Positions 18,743 through 25,968 of a DNA stretch of 64,000 nt are shown here, one piece after another. The stretch lies in assembly GCA_942493075.1 (NCBI GenBank), contig OW818681.1, forward strand, positions 992,001-1,056,000. The letters are read 5' to 3'. The first letter of the stretch is position 1, and each line of letters begins with the position of its first letter. A program made the position numbers and the translations under genes. The notes beneath the pieces were generated by a model, which did no database searches, had not been told where the DNA came from, and was given only the letters and a program-made list of their open reading frames with translations. This DNA is from JBBQYD01 sp942493075. GTDB taxonomy: Bacteria > Verrucomicrobiota > Verrucomicrobiia > Limisphaerales > UBA8199.

Positions 18743-19720
18743 ATGCAATTCGTAAGGTTGGGCACAACCGGTCTCAAGGTCTCTCGGATTTGCCTCGGAA
18801 CGATGACCTACGGGTCCAGCAAATGGCGGCCTTGGGTCCTGGATGAAGAGGCGAGCCGGCCATTCATCAAGCTTGCCCTGGAGTTGGGCATTAATTTCTT
18901 TGACACCGCCGATATGTATTCGGTGGGCAAGAGCGAGGAAGTTGTTGGACGTGCTTTGAAGGATTTCGGCCCTCCGCGTGAAGAGTTGGTGATCGCTACC
19001 AAGGTCTATAATCCCATGGGTGACGCGCCAAACGCACGTGGCCTCTCGCGGAAACACATCATGGCGGCGATCGATGCCAGTTTGAAGCGCCTGCAAACGG
19101 ATTACGTCGATCTTTACCAGATCCATCGTTTCGATTCGGAGACACCCATCGAGGAAACCATGGAGGCGCTTAACGACGTCGTTCGAGCGGGCAAGGCGCT
19201 TTATCTGGGTGCCTCCAGCATGTATGCGTGGCAATTGGCCGAGATGTTGAACCTGGCCGAACGCCGGGGTTGGACCCGATTCATATCGATGCAGAACCAT
19301 TACAATCTTCTGTATCGGGAAGAGGAACGGGAAATGATACCCCTTTGCCGTTCTCGTGGTTTGGGAATAATCCCATGGAGTCCGCTGGCTCGAGGCCGTT
19401 TGGCTGGCAGACGCCCGGAACAAACCTCGCGTGCCCAAACCGACGAATACGCCAACAAACTTTATGACGCCACCAACGACTCAGACCAGAAGGTCGTTGA
19501 CGCGGTAGGATCTGTTGCTCAGCAATGCGGTGTGGCTCCGGCCCAAATCGCATTGGCTTGGTTGCTTCAGAAACAATGGATCACTGCCCCAATCGTCGGC
19601 GCGTCCAAGCCACAGCACCTGAAGGATGCAGTTGTCGCATTGGACATCCAATTGACGCCTGCGCAAATTCAAGCAATCGAAGCACCGTATATTCCACATT
19701 CAATCGCAGGTCACGAATGA
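18743..19720 (+). CDS. Aldo/keto reductase
   Basis: A 325-residue NADPH-dependent oxidoreductase with a TIM barrel. The catalytic tetrad is visible: Asp and Tyr in FFDTADMYSVGKSE, Lys in VIATKVYNP and His in YQIHRFD. The ATG at 18743 gives MQFVRLGTTGLKVSRICLG, the usual family start; a TTG at 18734 would add three residues. It resembles the YajO/voltage-gated-channel-beta-like group. It sits 54 bases after the SDR, and its stop overlaps the start of the next gene (ATGA), which implies an operon. Confidence 0.92.
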   Translation: MQFVRLGTTGLKVSRICLGTMTYGSSKWRPWVLDEEASRPFIKLALELGINFFDTADMYSVGKSEEVVGRALKDFGPPREELVIATKVYNPMGDAPNARGLSRKHIMAAIDASLKRLQTDYVDLYQIHRFDSETPIEETMEALNDVVRAGKALYLGASSMYAWQLAEMLNLAERRGWTRFISMQNHYNLLYREEEREMIPLCRSRGLGIIPWSPLARGRLAGRRPEQTSRAQTDEYANKLYDATNDSDQKVVDAVGSVAQQCGVAPAQIALAWLLQKQWITAPIVGASKPQHLKDAVVALDIQLTPAQIQAIEAPYIPHSIAGHE

Positions 19721-20370
19721 GAACGATCCACATGAGAACATTACGTGCGGTGTTTTTTTGCGCCGGTTTCCTGAGCCTGTTCGGCTGTGCACGCGATCGC
19801 GATTTGGAGTTGCTGCAGCCTTTCCAACCGGTTTATGCCCCGTTGCCCCCCGAGTTTCTCACTGGTCCCATCGGTCGGCACCTGGCTCGCCAGCCGGCGT
19901 TCGCCGCACGGGTTGAAGCCACCGGTGAACCCACAGCGCCTCCCCATGGCATGAAAGGCCAGCTATACGGAGCTGATCACATTCTTGTGTTTGCTCCTGA
20001 TCCGGACCCGGAGACGCACAAAGATGCGCCCGAGGAGATTTTCACGTTTATTTGGGACACTTCCGCGGGAAGCGGCTATGTCTTGAGTGAGGCGCTCCAA
20101 GGCTATGCCCCAGTCACTCTCAGTTCATTGGCGGCCACCAATCCCGTTCCGAACAGTGGATTGCAGATCTTACGCACAGAAAAGCCGGGTGATTTTCCTG
20201 TCCAGCTTGCTACAACCAACATAACCGTTAAGCTTTCTCGCGTGCGTCTGGGCCAGCCCGCCGCGGATTTGATGGCCCCGCCCTCAGGCTTTACGCGGTA
20301 TTCCAGCGCGGAGCTGATGGCCCAGGAAATCGCTCTGCGACGACACAATTTGAAACGAGATATTCAATGA
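19717..20370 (+). CDS. Predicted lipoprotein, function unknown
   Basis: A 217-residue protein with a signal peptide and lipobox (FLSLFGC, lipid-bearing Cys about residue 24 from the ATG at 19717). A second ATG at 19732 would also give a good signal peptide; the earlier start is preferred because it overlaps the upstream stop as ATGA. The mature part contains HDA-like loops and a FTFIWDTSAGSGYVLSEALQGYAP segment. I do not recognise a family. Its TGA overlaps the ATG of the oxidoreductase downstream, so three genes in this run are translationally coupled. Confidence 0.7.
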   Translation: MRTIHMRTLRAVFFCAGFLSLFGCARDRDLELLQPFQPVYAPLPPEFLTGPIGRHLARQPAFAARVEATGEPTAPPHGMKGQLYGADHILVFAPDPDPETHKDAPEEIFTFIWDTSAGSGYVLSEALQGYAPVTLSSLAATNPVPNSGLQILRTEKPGDFPVQLATTNITVKLSRVRLGQPAADLMAPPSGFTRYSSAELMAQEIALRRHNLKRDIQ

Positions 20371-21356
20371 AAGCATGGTTAATCGATGAGTTGGCTGGCA
20401 TTCAGGCCTTGCGCCTGCGTGATGTTCCCGATCCTAAGCCGGGTCCGGGCGAAGTATTGCTGGATCTACTGTATGCGGCTCTGAATCCCGCTGACCGTTA
20501 CCTTGCCGAGCGGCAGTATCCAGCCCGGCCAAGTCTTCCCCACATTCTGGGGCGCGATGGAATTGGCGTTGTCGCTGGTGTGGGCGAAGGGGTGGCCGAT
20601 GTTAAGATCGGAGAGAAATGCACCATCATGCGTGGGGAAACGGGCGTGAATAAACCCGGAACGTTTGCGGAACGCGTGGTCATTCCGGCCACGGATCTTG
20701 CTCCTGTTCCTGCAGGCTGGAGCGACCAGGAAGCAGCGGGGGCCTCCCTGGTTTATCTGACCGCTTACCAGGCTTTAACCATGTGGGGACCTCTGCCTGA
20801 CAATGCGGTCGTGTTGGTGACTGGTGCTTCTGGCGGGGTAGGGGTGGCATCGGTGCAATTGGCTGCGGCCATGGGTTACACTGTCGTTGCTCTTTCACGG
20901 AGCGCTTCCAAGCGCACCCGATTGCAGCAACTCGGAGCCACTGTCGTGATCGATCCGCAGGATAGTGTCTGGCGCAAGGAGTTGAAGAAAAACATCAAAG
21001 GGGTGGATCTCGCAGTGGACAGTGTGGGGGGAGCCCTGTTATCAGAGGTGATCGATGTCCTGGGGCAATCAGGGAGAGTCAGCCTGGTGGGGCGTCTTGC
21101 TGGCACGGTTCCAAACTTCAATACGGCGACCTTGTTCTTTCGCCGCTTGAAAATGGGGGGCGTGGCGGTAGGCACCTACACGCGAGAAGAGAGCCGACAG
21201 GCCTGGGCCGAGGTCCAGCGGTTTCTTGCCCAAGCAAGCACGCGTCCGCTGGTGGACTCAGTGTTCGCTTTTGATAAACTGCCCGACGCCTTTGAAAAGC
21301 TCGCCCAAGGGCCTATGGGTAAAGTGCTGCTGGCGATAAAAGAGACCAGCACTTGA
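20367..21356 (+). CDS. MDR-family NADPH:quinone oxidoreductase-like protein
   Basis: A 329-residue zinc-independent medium-chain dehydrogenase. It has the GroES-like N-terminal domain (GEVLLDLLYAALNPADRYLAE, GRDGIGVVAGVGEGV) and the Rossmann NADPH motif TGASGGVGVASVQLAAAMG near residue 152. Structural zinc cysteines are absent, which fits the quinone oxidoreductase subgroup. Its ATG overlaps the lipoprotein's TGA. The substrate is unknown; it probably reduces quinones or enones. Confidence 0.88.
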   Translation: MKAWLIDELAGIQALRLRDVPDPKPGPGEVLLDLLYAALNPADRYLAERQYPARPSLPHILGRDGIGVVAGVGEGVADVKIGEKCTIMRGETGVNKPGTFAERVVIPATDLAPVPAGWSDQEAAGASLVYLTAYQALTMWGPLPDNAVVLVTGASGGVGVASVQLAAAMGYTVVALSRSASKRTRLQQLGATVVIDPQDSVWRKELKKNIKGVDLAVDSVGGALLSEVIDVLGQSGRVSLVGRLAGTVPNFNTATLFFRRLKMGGVAVGTYTREESRQAWAEVQRFLAQASTRPLVDSVFAFDKLPDAFEKLAQGPMGKVLLAIKETST

Positions 21357-21428
21357 CTTTGGGCAGGGTTGATTGACCTCTTTCCTGTTCCGTTGTTGAA
21401 TAACCGCACAAGAGAATCGCTTTTTTAT

Positions 21429-21761
21429 ATGAATGATCGTTTATCACAGTCTGGCAGCAAACTTAGTCATGTGGTCGTTTTTTGGGCCGACCCAGCGAAT
21501 CCTGCTGCGGCAGATGAACTGGTCGCCGGAGCCAACAAGTATCTTCCGTCGATCCCGGGCGTGGAATTCCTCCATGTAGGCAAGATGGTGACCAGCCCCC
21601 GGCCAGTGGTGGAACAAACCTACAGCGTCGCGCTCAACATGGTCTTCAAGGACCAGGCCAGCCAGGACGCCTACCAGGTACATCCCCAGCACATTGAATT
21701 CGTCGAAAAGGTCTTCAAGAAATACGCCACCAAGGTTGTCATATACGATTTCGAAGGCTAG
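21429..21761 (+). CDS. Dabb-domain (stress-responsive alpha/beta-barrel) protein
   Basis: A 110-residue ferredoxin-like dimeric alpha/beta-barrel protein. The ATG at 21429 is chosen because the conserved HVVVFWADPANP strand begins about 15 residues later; an upstream in-frame start at 21369 adds unconserved residues. Family features: LPSIPGVEFLHVGK, then YSVALNMVFKDQASQDAYQVHPQHIEFVEK. It lies 72 bases after the oxidoreductase. Dabb proteins have varied or unknown roles, so no function is proposed. Confidence 0.85.
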   Translation: MNDRLSQSGSKLSHVVVFWADPANPAAADELVAGANKYLPSIPGVEFLHVGKMVTSPRPVVEQTYSVALNMVFKDQASQDAYQVHPQHIEFVEKVFKKYATKVVIYDFEG

Positions 21762-21830
21762 GTCTCGGCAGGGGCGTGCCCTTCGACACTCCGTCTGAGG
21801 GCAGGCTCTTGGCCCTGATGAGCGTGCAAT

Positions 21831-21861
21831 AAAAACGCCACCCCGGTCATCCAGGGTGGCG
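21831..21861 (-). terminator. Intrinsic terminator of fabD
   Basis: On the minus strand an approximately 11-bp stem (cgccaccctgg / ccggggtggcg, one mismatch) with an ATGA loop runs into TTTTTATT. It lies 19-49 bases after the fabD stop. On the plus strand there is no T-tract. Confidence 0.85.
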
Positions 21862-21879
21862 TGCTGAGTAAAGCCGTTC

Positions 21880-22806
21880 TTAAGACAAGGCCTTCGCGGC
21901 GTTTTCCAGGCTCGCGGCATCTGCCACGTTGAGGACCTGGGCTGTCTTGTCGATACGCTTGAGGAAGCCCGTCAAGGCGGTGCCGGGTCCGAGTTCGATA
22001 AACCGGGTATAACCCTGGGCCAGCAGATACCGGACCGACTCCTCCCATCTCACTGGCGAGGTTACTTGCTCCACCAGACGGGTGAGGATCGCGTCGGGCC
22101 CGAGGTGCGGTTGAGCGGTGACATTCGAGATCACGGGGACTTTAGGTGCGACCAGTTCGATGCCGACAAGTGCGGCTTGAAGCTTGGGTTGTGCGCTGGC
22201 CATCAAAGGAGAGTGATAGGCACCAGCAACGGTTAACGCCATCGCGCGCCGTGCTCCCTTGGCGCTGGCAAGCTGGCAGGCCTTGGCAATGTTGTCTGCC
22301 GCACCGGAAATAACGATCTGTCCCGGACAGTTCAGGTTTGCGAGCGAAACACCGGCTTCAGCACAGACCTCGCGAGTAGGAGCTTCATCCAGCCCGATGA
22401 TGGCCGCCATGCCACCCTTCGTAGCATCGCAAGCTTCCTGCATGAACCGACCGCGTTGACGGACGATCTTGATGCCGTCTTCAAAGCTCATGGCACCGGC
22501 GGCCGAAAGAGCGGTGAATTCACCCAGGGAGAGCCCTGCCGTGGCGCTGAATTCAAGGTTGGGAATGCGTTCCTGCAACAGCTTGAAGGCCGCCCAACTG
22601 ACGAGGAAAATGCCGGGCTGCGCATTTTCCGTGCGGGTGAGATCGGCTTCTGGCCCGTTGAAACACACGCCCGTGAGATCATATCCGAGCACAGAATTGG
22701 CATTATCGAACCATGCCTTTGCGGACGGAAAACCTTCCGCGAGATCCTTGCCCATGCCGACATATTGGGCGCCCTGGCCCGCGAATAAGAGTGCTGTTTT
22801 GCTCAT
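21880..22806 (-). CDS. fabD: Malonyl-CoA:ACP transacylase
   Basis: A 308-residue acyltransferase that loads malonyl groups onto acyl carrier protein for fatty acid synthesis. The ATG at 22806 gives MSKTALLFAGQGAQYVGMG; a start at 22893 would add 29 unconserved residues. The catalytic Ser is in AGLSLGE (GLSLG rather than GHSLG, a common variant), the Arg in RQRGRFMQEA and the His in AGAYHSPLM. It is the last gene of a thiH-thiS-fabD run, with its own terminator. Confidence 0.95.
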   Translation of the reverse strand: MSKTALLFAGQGAQYVGMGKDLAEGFPSAKAWFDNANSVLGYDLTGVCFNGPEADLTRTENAQPGIFLVSWAAFKLLQERIPNLEFSATAGLSLGEFTALSAAGAMSFEDGIKIVRQRGRFMQEACDATKGGMAAIIGLDEAPTREVCAEAGVSLANLNCPGQIVISGAADNIAKACQLASAKGARRAMALTVAGAYHSPLMASAQPKLQAALVGIELVAPKVPVISNVTAQPHLGPDAILTRLVEQVTSPVRWEESVRYLLAQGYTRFIELGPGTALTGFLKRIDKTAQVLNVADAASLENAAKALS

Positions 22807-22893
22807 GCGCGCGCCACTAAACACGAAATCGGGACCAAAATAAAGCCTGAATCTCTGGGCGGGCGGCGTCCTCGCCGCCGCCCTCATTCCCAC

Positions 22894-23103
22894 CTACCCT
22901 CCAGCTACAATCTTCACGATCTCAAGCTTGTCCCCCGCCTGGATCTTGCGCTGAGGGAACTCTGATGGCGCAACCGCGTCCCCATTGTGTTCGACGACGA
23001 CACTTCGAGGTGGCAAACCCTGTGCCGTCAAAAACGCCTCAATCGTGCAGGGCAGAATGGCTGCGATCGGCTTTCCATTGGCAATGACGTGTGAAGTATC
23101 CAT
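22894..23103 (-). CDS. thiS: Sulfur carrier protein ThiS
   Basis: A 69-residue ubiquitin-fold protein ending in the required Gly-Gly (KIVAGG). ThiS is adenylated and thiocarboxylated at this C-terminus and delivers sulfur for the thiazole ring of thiamine. The ATG at 23103, two bases after the thiH stop, gives MDTSHVIANGKPI and a normal ThiS length. It is followed by fabD instead of thiG. No thiG or thiF is present in the window. Confidence 0.88.
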   Translation of the reverse strand: MDTSHVIANGKPIAAILPCTIEAFLTAQGLPPRSVVVEHNGDAVAPSEFPQRKIQAGDKLEIVKIVAGG

Positions 23104-23105
23104 GT

Positions 23106-24296
23106 CTAAGTAGTTAGCGCAGCATCCCAATCTTTCCACACCGGCTCGTAGCCCAGACGCCGGAGCAACTCGGCTACTTCTTGCGCGGAACGTTCATCCG
23201 CGATCTGGAATTGGCCGGTGGCGCCGGCTTCGTTTGCCTTCGCCCATTCGCTGGCACCAAGTTCTACTACACGGCCCTTCTCGGTATGGTGAAGTTTATC
23301 TCTTCCTGCGCCGGTGTAGCCGCCGGGTTCTGTATGGCTGCCGGCGCTGACCATCGTAATGCCAAGCGGGATCAGACCGTTGCGCAATGTCGGAGATTCG
23401 CGCGTGGAAAGGACCAGACCCACATCCGGGAACATGATCCGATACGCGCAGACCAGTTGAACCATTTCGCGATCACTCATCTGGGTCAGGGGCTGGAACT
23501 CTCCGGCACACGGACGCAACCGCGGCAGGGAAATGGTGATATACGATTTCCAGCAGGTCCGGAGCAAATACTGAACATGAGCCGCGGCAGCCAGAGCCTC
23601 AAAGCGCCAATCCGCCAACCCGTAAAGGGGGCCAACGCCCAATCGGCGGAAGCCTGCCGCATAGGCGCGTTCAGGGGTCAGAAGCCGCCAATTGAAATCC
23701 CGCTTTGGACCAGCCGTGTGCATTTGATCATAGACCTGCCGATCATAGGTCTCCTGGTAAACGACCAACCCATCCGCGCCCGCCTTCACCAGCGGTTCGT
23801 ATTCCGCTGTTTCCATCGGGCCGACTTCCAGCGAGACACTCGGTGAAAACTCCCGGGCGACACGCACGCAATCCTCCATGTAGCGGTTGGAAACGAACTT
23901 GGGATGCTCGCCGGACACGAGAAGAATATTGCGGAAACCTTCATCTGCGATTGCTTTGGTCTCACGTCGGACATCCTCGAGAGAGAGCGTCACACGCAAG
24001 ATGGAATTGTCCCGCGAAAACCCACAATAACGGCAGTTATTAATGCACTCGTTAGAAAGATAGAGCGGAGCAAAGAGCCGGATTACATTGCCAAAACGCT
24101 GCCGGGTAAGTTGCTGCGACTTAAGGGCCATCTTTTCCAGATGCGGAGTGGCAGCGGGGGAAATCAGGTGGGCGAAATCTTCCAGCGTCGGACGCGCCCG
24201 CAGCAGACTTGCCTGCGCGGAAGCCGCATCGCACTCATTCGCGTGCCGGAGCAAGCTCGCAATTGGCAGTTGATCAAATTCTTGTACAAAACTCAC
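23106..24296 (-). CDS. thiH: 2-iminoacetate synthase ThiH
   Basis: A 396-residue radical SAM enzyme that splits tyrosine to dehydroglycine for thiazole synthesis. The [4Fe-4S] motif is CINNCRYC in PLYLSNECINNCRYCGFSRD (around residues 86-93). Other ThiH features: FRNILLVSGEHP, EVGPMETAEYEPLVKAGADG, VYQETYDRQVYDQMHTAGPK and the C-terminal BATS-type region with STRESPTLRN. The length matches the family. The next gene in the operon is thiS. Confidence 0.93.
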   Translation of the reverse strand: MSFVQEFDQLPIASLLRHANECDAASAQASLLRARPTLEDFAHLISPAATPHLEKMALKSQQLTRQRFGNVIRLFAPLYLSNECINNCRYCGFSRDNSILRVTLSLEDVRRETKAIADEGFRNILLVSGEHPKFVSNRYMEDCVRVAREFSPSVSLEVGPMETAEYEPLVKAGADGLVVYQETYDRQVYDQMHTAGPKRDFNWRLLTPERAYAAGFRRLGVGPLYGLADWRFEALAAAAHVQYLLRTCWKSYITISLPRLRPCAGEFQPLTQMSDREMVQLVCAYRIMFPDVGLVLSTRESPTLRNGLIPLGITMVSAGSHTEPGGYTGAGRDKLHHTEKGRVVELGASEWAKANEAGATGQFQIADERSAQEVAELLRRLGYEPVWKDWDAALTT

Positions 24297-24422
24297 GTGG
24301 ACAAGTTATCAGAGGAGCGCCTGATGTCGAGTGATCCACCGGCACCGTTTGAAGGCAGAATTAGGAATTGGCAATTATGAAGTCCGGGGAGGGACCCAGT
24401 GGTCGGAGGTTCAGCAGAGTAG

Positions 24423-24441
24423 AAGAGGCGTCTCGCCTCTT
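24423..24441. repeat. Short hairpin repeat, copy 1
   Basis: An 8-bp stem aagaggcg / cgcctctt around TCT, preceded by gtag. A second copy at 51573-51591 has the stem changed to agagccg/cggctct, so a G-C pair became C-G and pairing is kept. Confidence 0.6.
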
Positions 24442-24490
24442 CATTTTTGAGTAGGGGTGTTTTATCAGAAGACCTCGGGTGAACCGGTCT

Positions 24491-24599
24491 GGCACCCCCG
24501 TTCCGGGGTGCTGTTGATATTCGAGCCTGACCGGAGGTCTCCGCTGCGCTACGACACTCCGGCTACCTTCTGGCAACCATTCTGGTTGCGCCGATGCTG
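24491..24599. repeat. Dispersed palindromic repeat, copy 1
   Basis: About 109 bases that recur at 52572-52679 with high identity; the longest shared block covers ccggaggtct through gatgctg. Inside are hairpins: gcacccc/ggggtgc, ccggag/ctccgg and gcaacc-ATTCT-ggttgc. Intergenic in both places. Confidence 0.8.
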
Positions 24600-24671
24600 C
24601 TGCGACCCCTGATCGGGGTCGTTTTCCTATCGCTTGGAAACAGGGGTTCACAGCACGATCGATGAATTTTT

Positions 24672-24700
24672 TTGAAACCTCTACGTCATTTCCGTGTAGT
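24672..24700 (+). promoter_or_regulatory. Possible sigma-70-like promoter of the DUF4097 gene
   Basis: TTGAAA at 24672-24677, a 17-base spacer and TGTAGT at 24695-24700, 44 bases before the ATG at 24744. The -10 match is only moderate, so this is a weak prediction. Confidence 0.35.
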
Positions 24701-24743
24701 ATCGATATGCGGTTTCAGAAATAGTATATATCCATTCAACACT

Positions 24744-25730
24744 ATGAAGAGTTATGTGACCTTGTCCAAACTGGCCCTTGTCCTCGGGCTGGGGCTTTGT
24801 GGATTTACTGCCTTAGCGGCTACTGAGGAAAACATCAGCCGCGAACTCCCTGCCATCGCCGGAGGCGGGTTAACCGTGGATGTGGATTTTGGGTCGATCG
24901 AAGTGTTTACAAATGGGACCGATAAGGTCCAAGTCGAGGTCTGGCGCAAAGTCGTGCGCAAGAAGAAAGCCCTTGAGGAGGAGTATCTCAAGTCTAACCC
25001 CGTTACAATCGAAGCTGAAGGTGACAATATCGTTGTGCGCACCCAGAGTCAGGATCGGAATATTTGGACAGGGAAAAACCGCAATGAGGCGCGCTATAGG
25101 GTGTCCGTCCCGGCACAGTTCACCGCTGATGTAAAGACCAGCGGCGGTTCCATTAACGTCAGCGGTTTGGCCTCCAGCACCCGGGCACGCACCAGCGGCG
25201 GCAGCCTGAAGTTCACCGGGATCAAGGGCGACCTTGATGGGCATACCTCCGGAGGCAGCATTCACACCTCCCAGTGCGATGGGCATATCGAGCTAAACAC
25301 AAGTGGCGGCTCAATTCAGATTAACCAAGGCAACGGCGAATTGGCCGCAAAGACCGCCGGAGGAAGCATCACCGTGCGGGAGTTCAAAGGGCCAATTCAG
25401 GTGCGCACATCAGGAGGATCGATCAACATCGAGGAAGTAACCGGTGCGGTGGAAGCCGCGACATCCGGTGGCTCAGTCCGGGCTTCGCTCACCGAGATGC
25501 CGGCTCATGTGAAACTTTCGACAAGCGGCGGGGGCGTTGCTGTGGCGCTGCCTGCAGATGCCTCCTTCGAATTGGATGCTGAGACCGGTGCTGGTGGCGT
25601 TCGAACTGATTTCCCCGTTACCGTAGTCGGGAAAGTTGATGACGGCCGGTTAAAGGGCAAAGTAGGGCAGGGCGGTCCGTTGGTGCACCTGCGCACGAGT
25701 GCCGGAAGCATCGAGCTCAAGAAACGATAA
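24744..25730 (+). CDS. Exported DUF4097-type repeat protein
   Basis: A 328-residue protein with a Sec signal peptide (MKSYVTLSKLALVLGLGL...ALAATEE). The body is a DUF4097 beta-solenoid-like domain: eight TSGGS-type motifs (one TAGGS) follow each other at a period of 18 residues (about 117-262), then a TSGGGVAVALP cap. The ATG at 24744 is chosen because it starts the signal peptide; an earlier in-frame start would add 24 residues before it. DUF4097 proteins are often envelope-associated; the specific role is unknown. It has no close operon partner. Confidence 0.85.
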   Translation: MKSYVTLSKLALVLGLGLCGFTALAATEENISRELPAIAGGGLTVDVDFGSIEVFTNGTDKVQVEVWRKVVRKKKALEEEYLKSNPVTIEAEGDNIVVRTQSQDRNIWTGKNRNEARYRVSVPAQFTADVKTSGGSINVSGLASSTRARTSGGSLKFTGIKGDLDGHTSGGSIHTSQCDGHIELNTSGGSIQINQGNGELAAKTAGGSITVREFKGPIQVRTSGGSINIEEVTGAVEAATSGGSVRASLTEMPAHVKLSTSGGGVAVALPADASFELDAETGAGGVRTDFPVTVVGKVDDGRLKGKVGQGGPLVHLRTSAGSIELKKR

Positions 25731-25852
25731 TCATCTTTCATGGCGCTGGTTCGGCCGGGGTGTGCTCCGCGTTCCAAGGGGGGAGCCGCTGTCACACCCT
25801 GGCCGCGCCAGTTTCTCACGCTAACCGCGAACTCGGCAGGACATCCGGACGG

Positions 25853-25871
25853 ATCTGTGAAATCTGTGGAT
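25853..25871. repeat. 19-bp dispersed repeat, copy 1
   Basis: The 19-mer atctgtgaaatctgtggat recurs exactly at 36802-36820, also in an intergenic spacer. It is itself a near-direct repeat of the octamer-like unit atctgtgRa. Confidence 0.55.
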
Positions 25872-25968
25872 TTCCCTTTCATTTTACTGCGGTGCTCACC
25901 CACTTTCCAACCTCGCCCGGCACACAAAAATTGACACTCTCGGGCCATTCTAGCAGGCTGGTAGTCTT

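Larger units (their letters stand above)
24297..24743. other. Intergenic region with dispersed palindromic repeats
   Basis: 447 bases between thiH and the DUF4097 gene. It holds a small hairpin repeat (24423-24441), a 109-base dispersed repeat (24491-24599) with a second copy at 52572-52679, a further hairpin gacccc/ggggtc (24604-24620) and a possible promoter near 24672. No coding function is supported. Confidence 0.6.

Noticed and set aside
18629..19438. 269-residue minus-strand open frame opposite the aldo/keto reductase
   Set aside because: The plus-strand gene has the full catalytic tetrad; the minus frame has no family features.
22300..22560. FabD active-site motif reads GLSLG rather than GHSLG
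   Set aside because: This variant is common in bacterial and plant organellar malonyl transacylases; not treated as unusual.
23181..23846. Long plus-strand open frame opposite thiH
   Set aside because: No recognisable motifs; thiH on the other strand is unambiguous.
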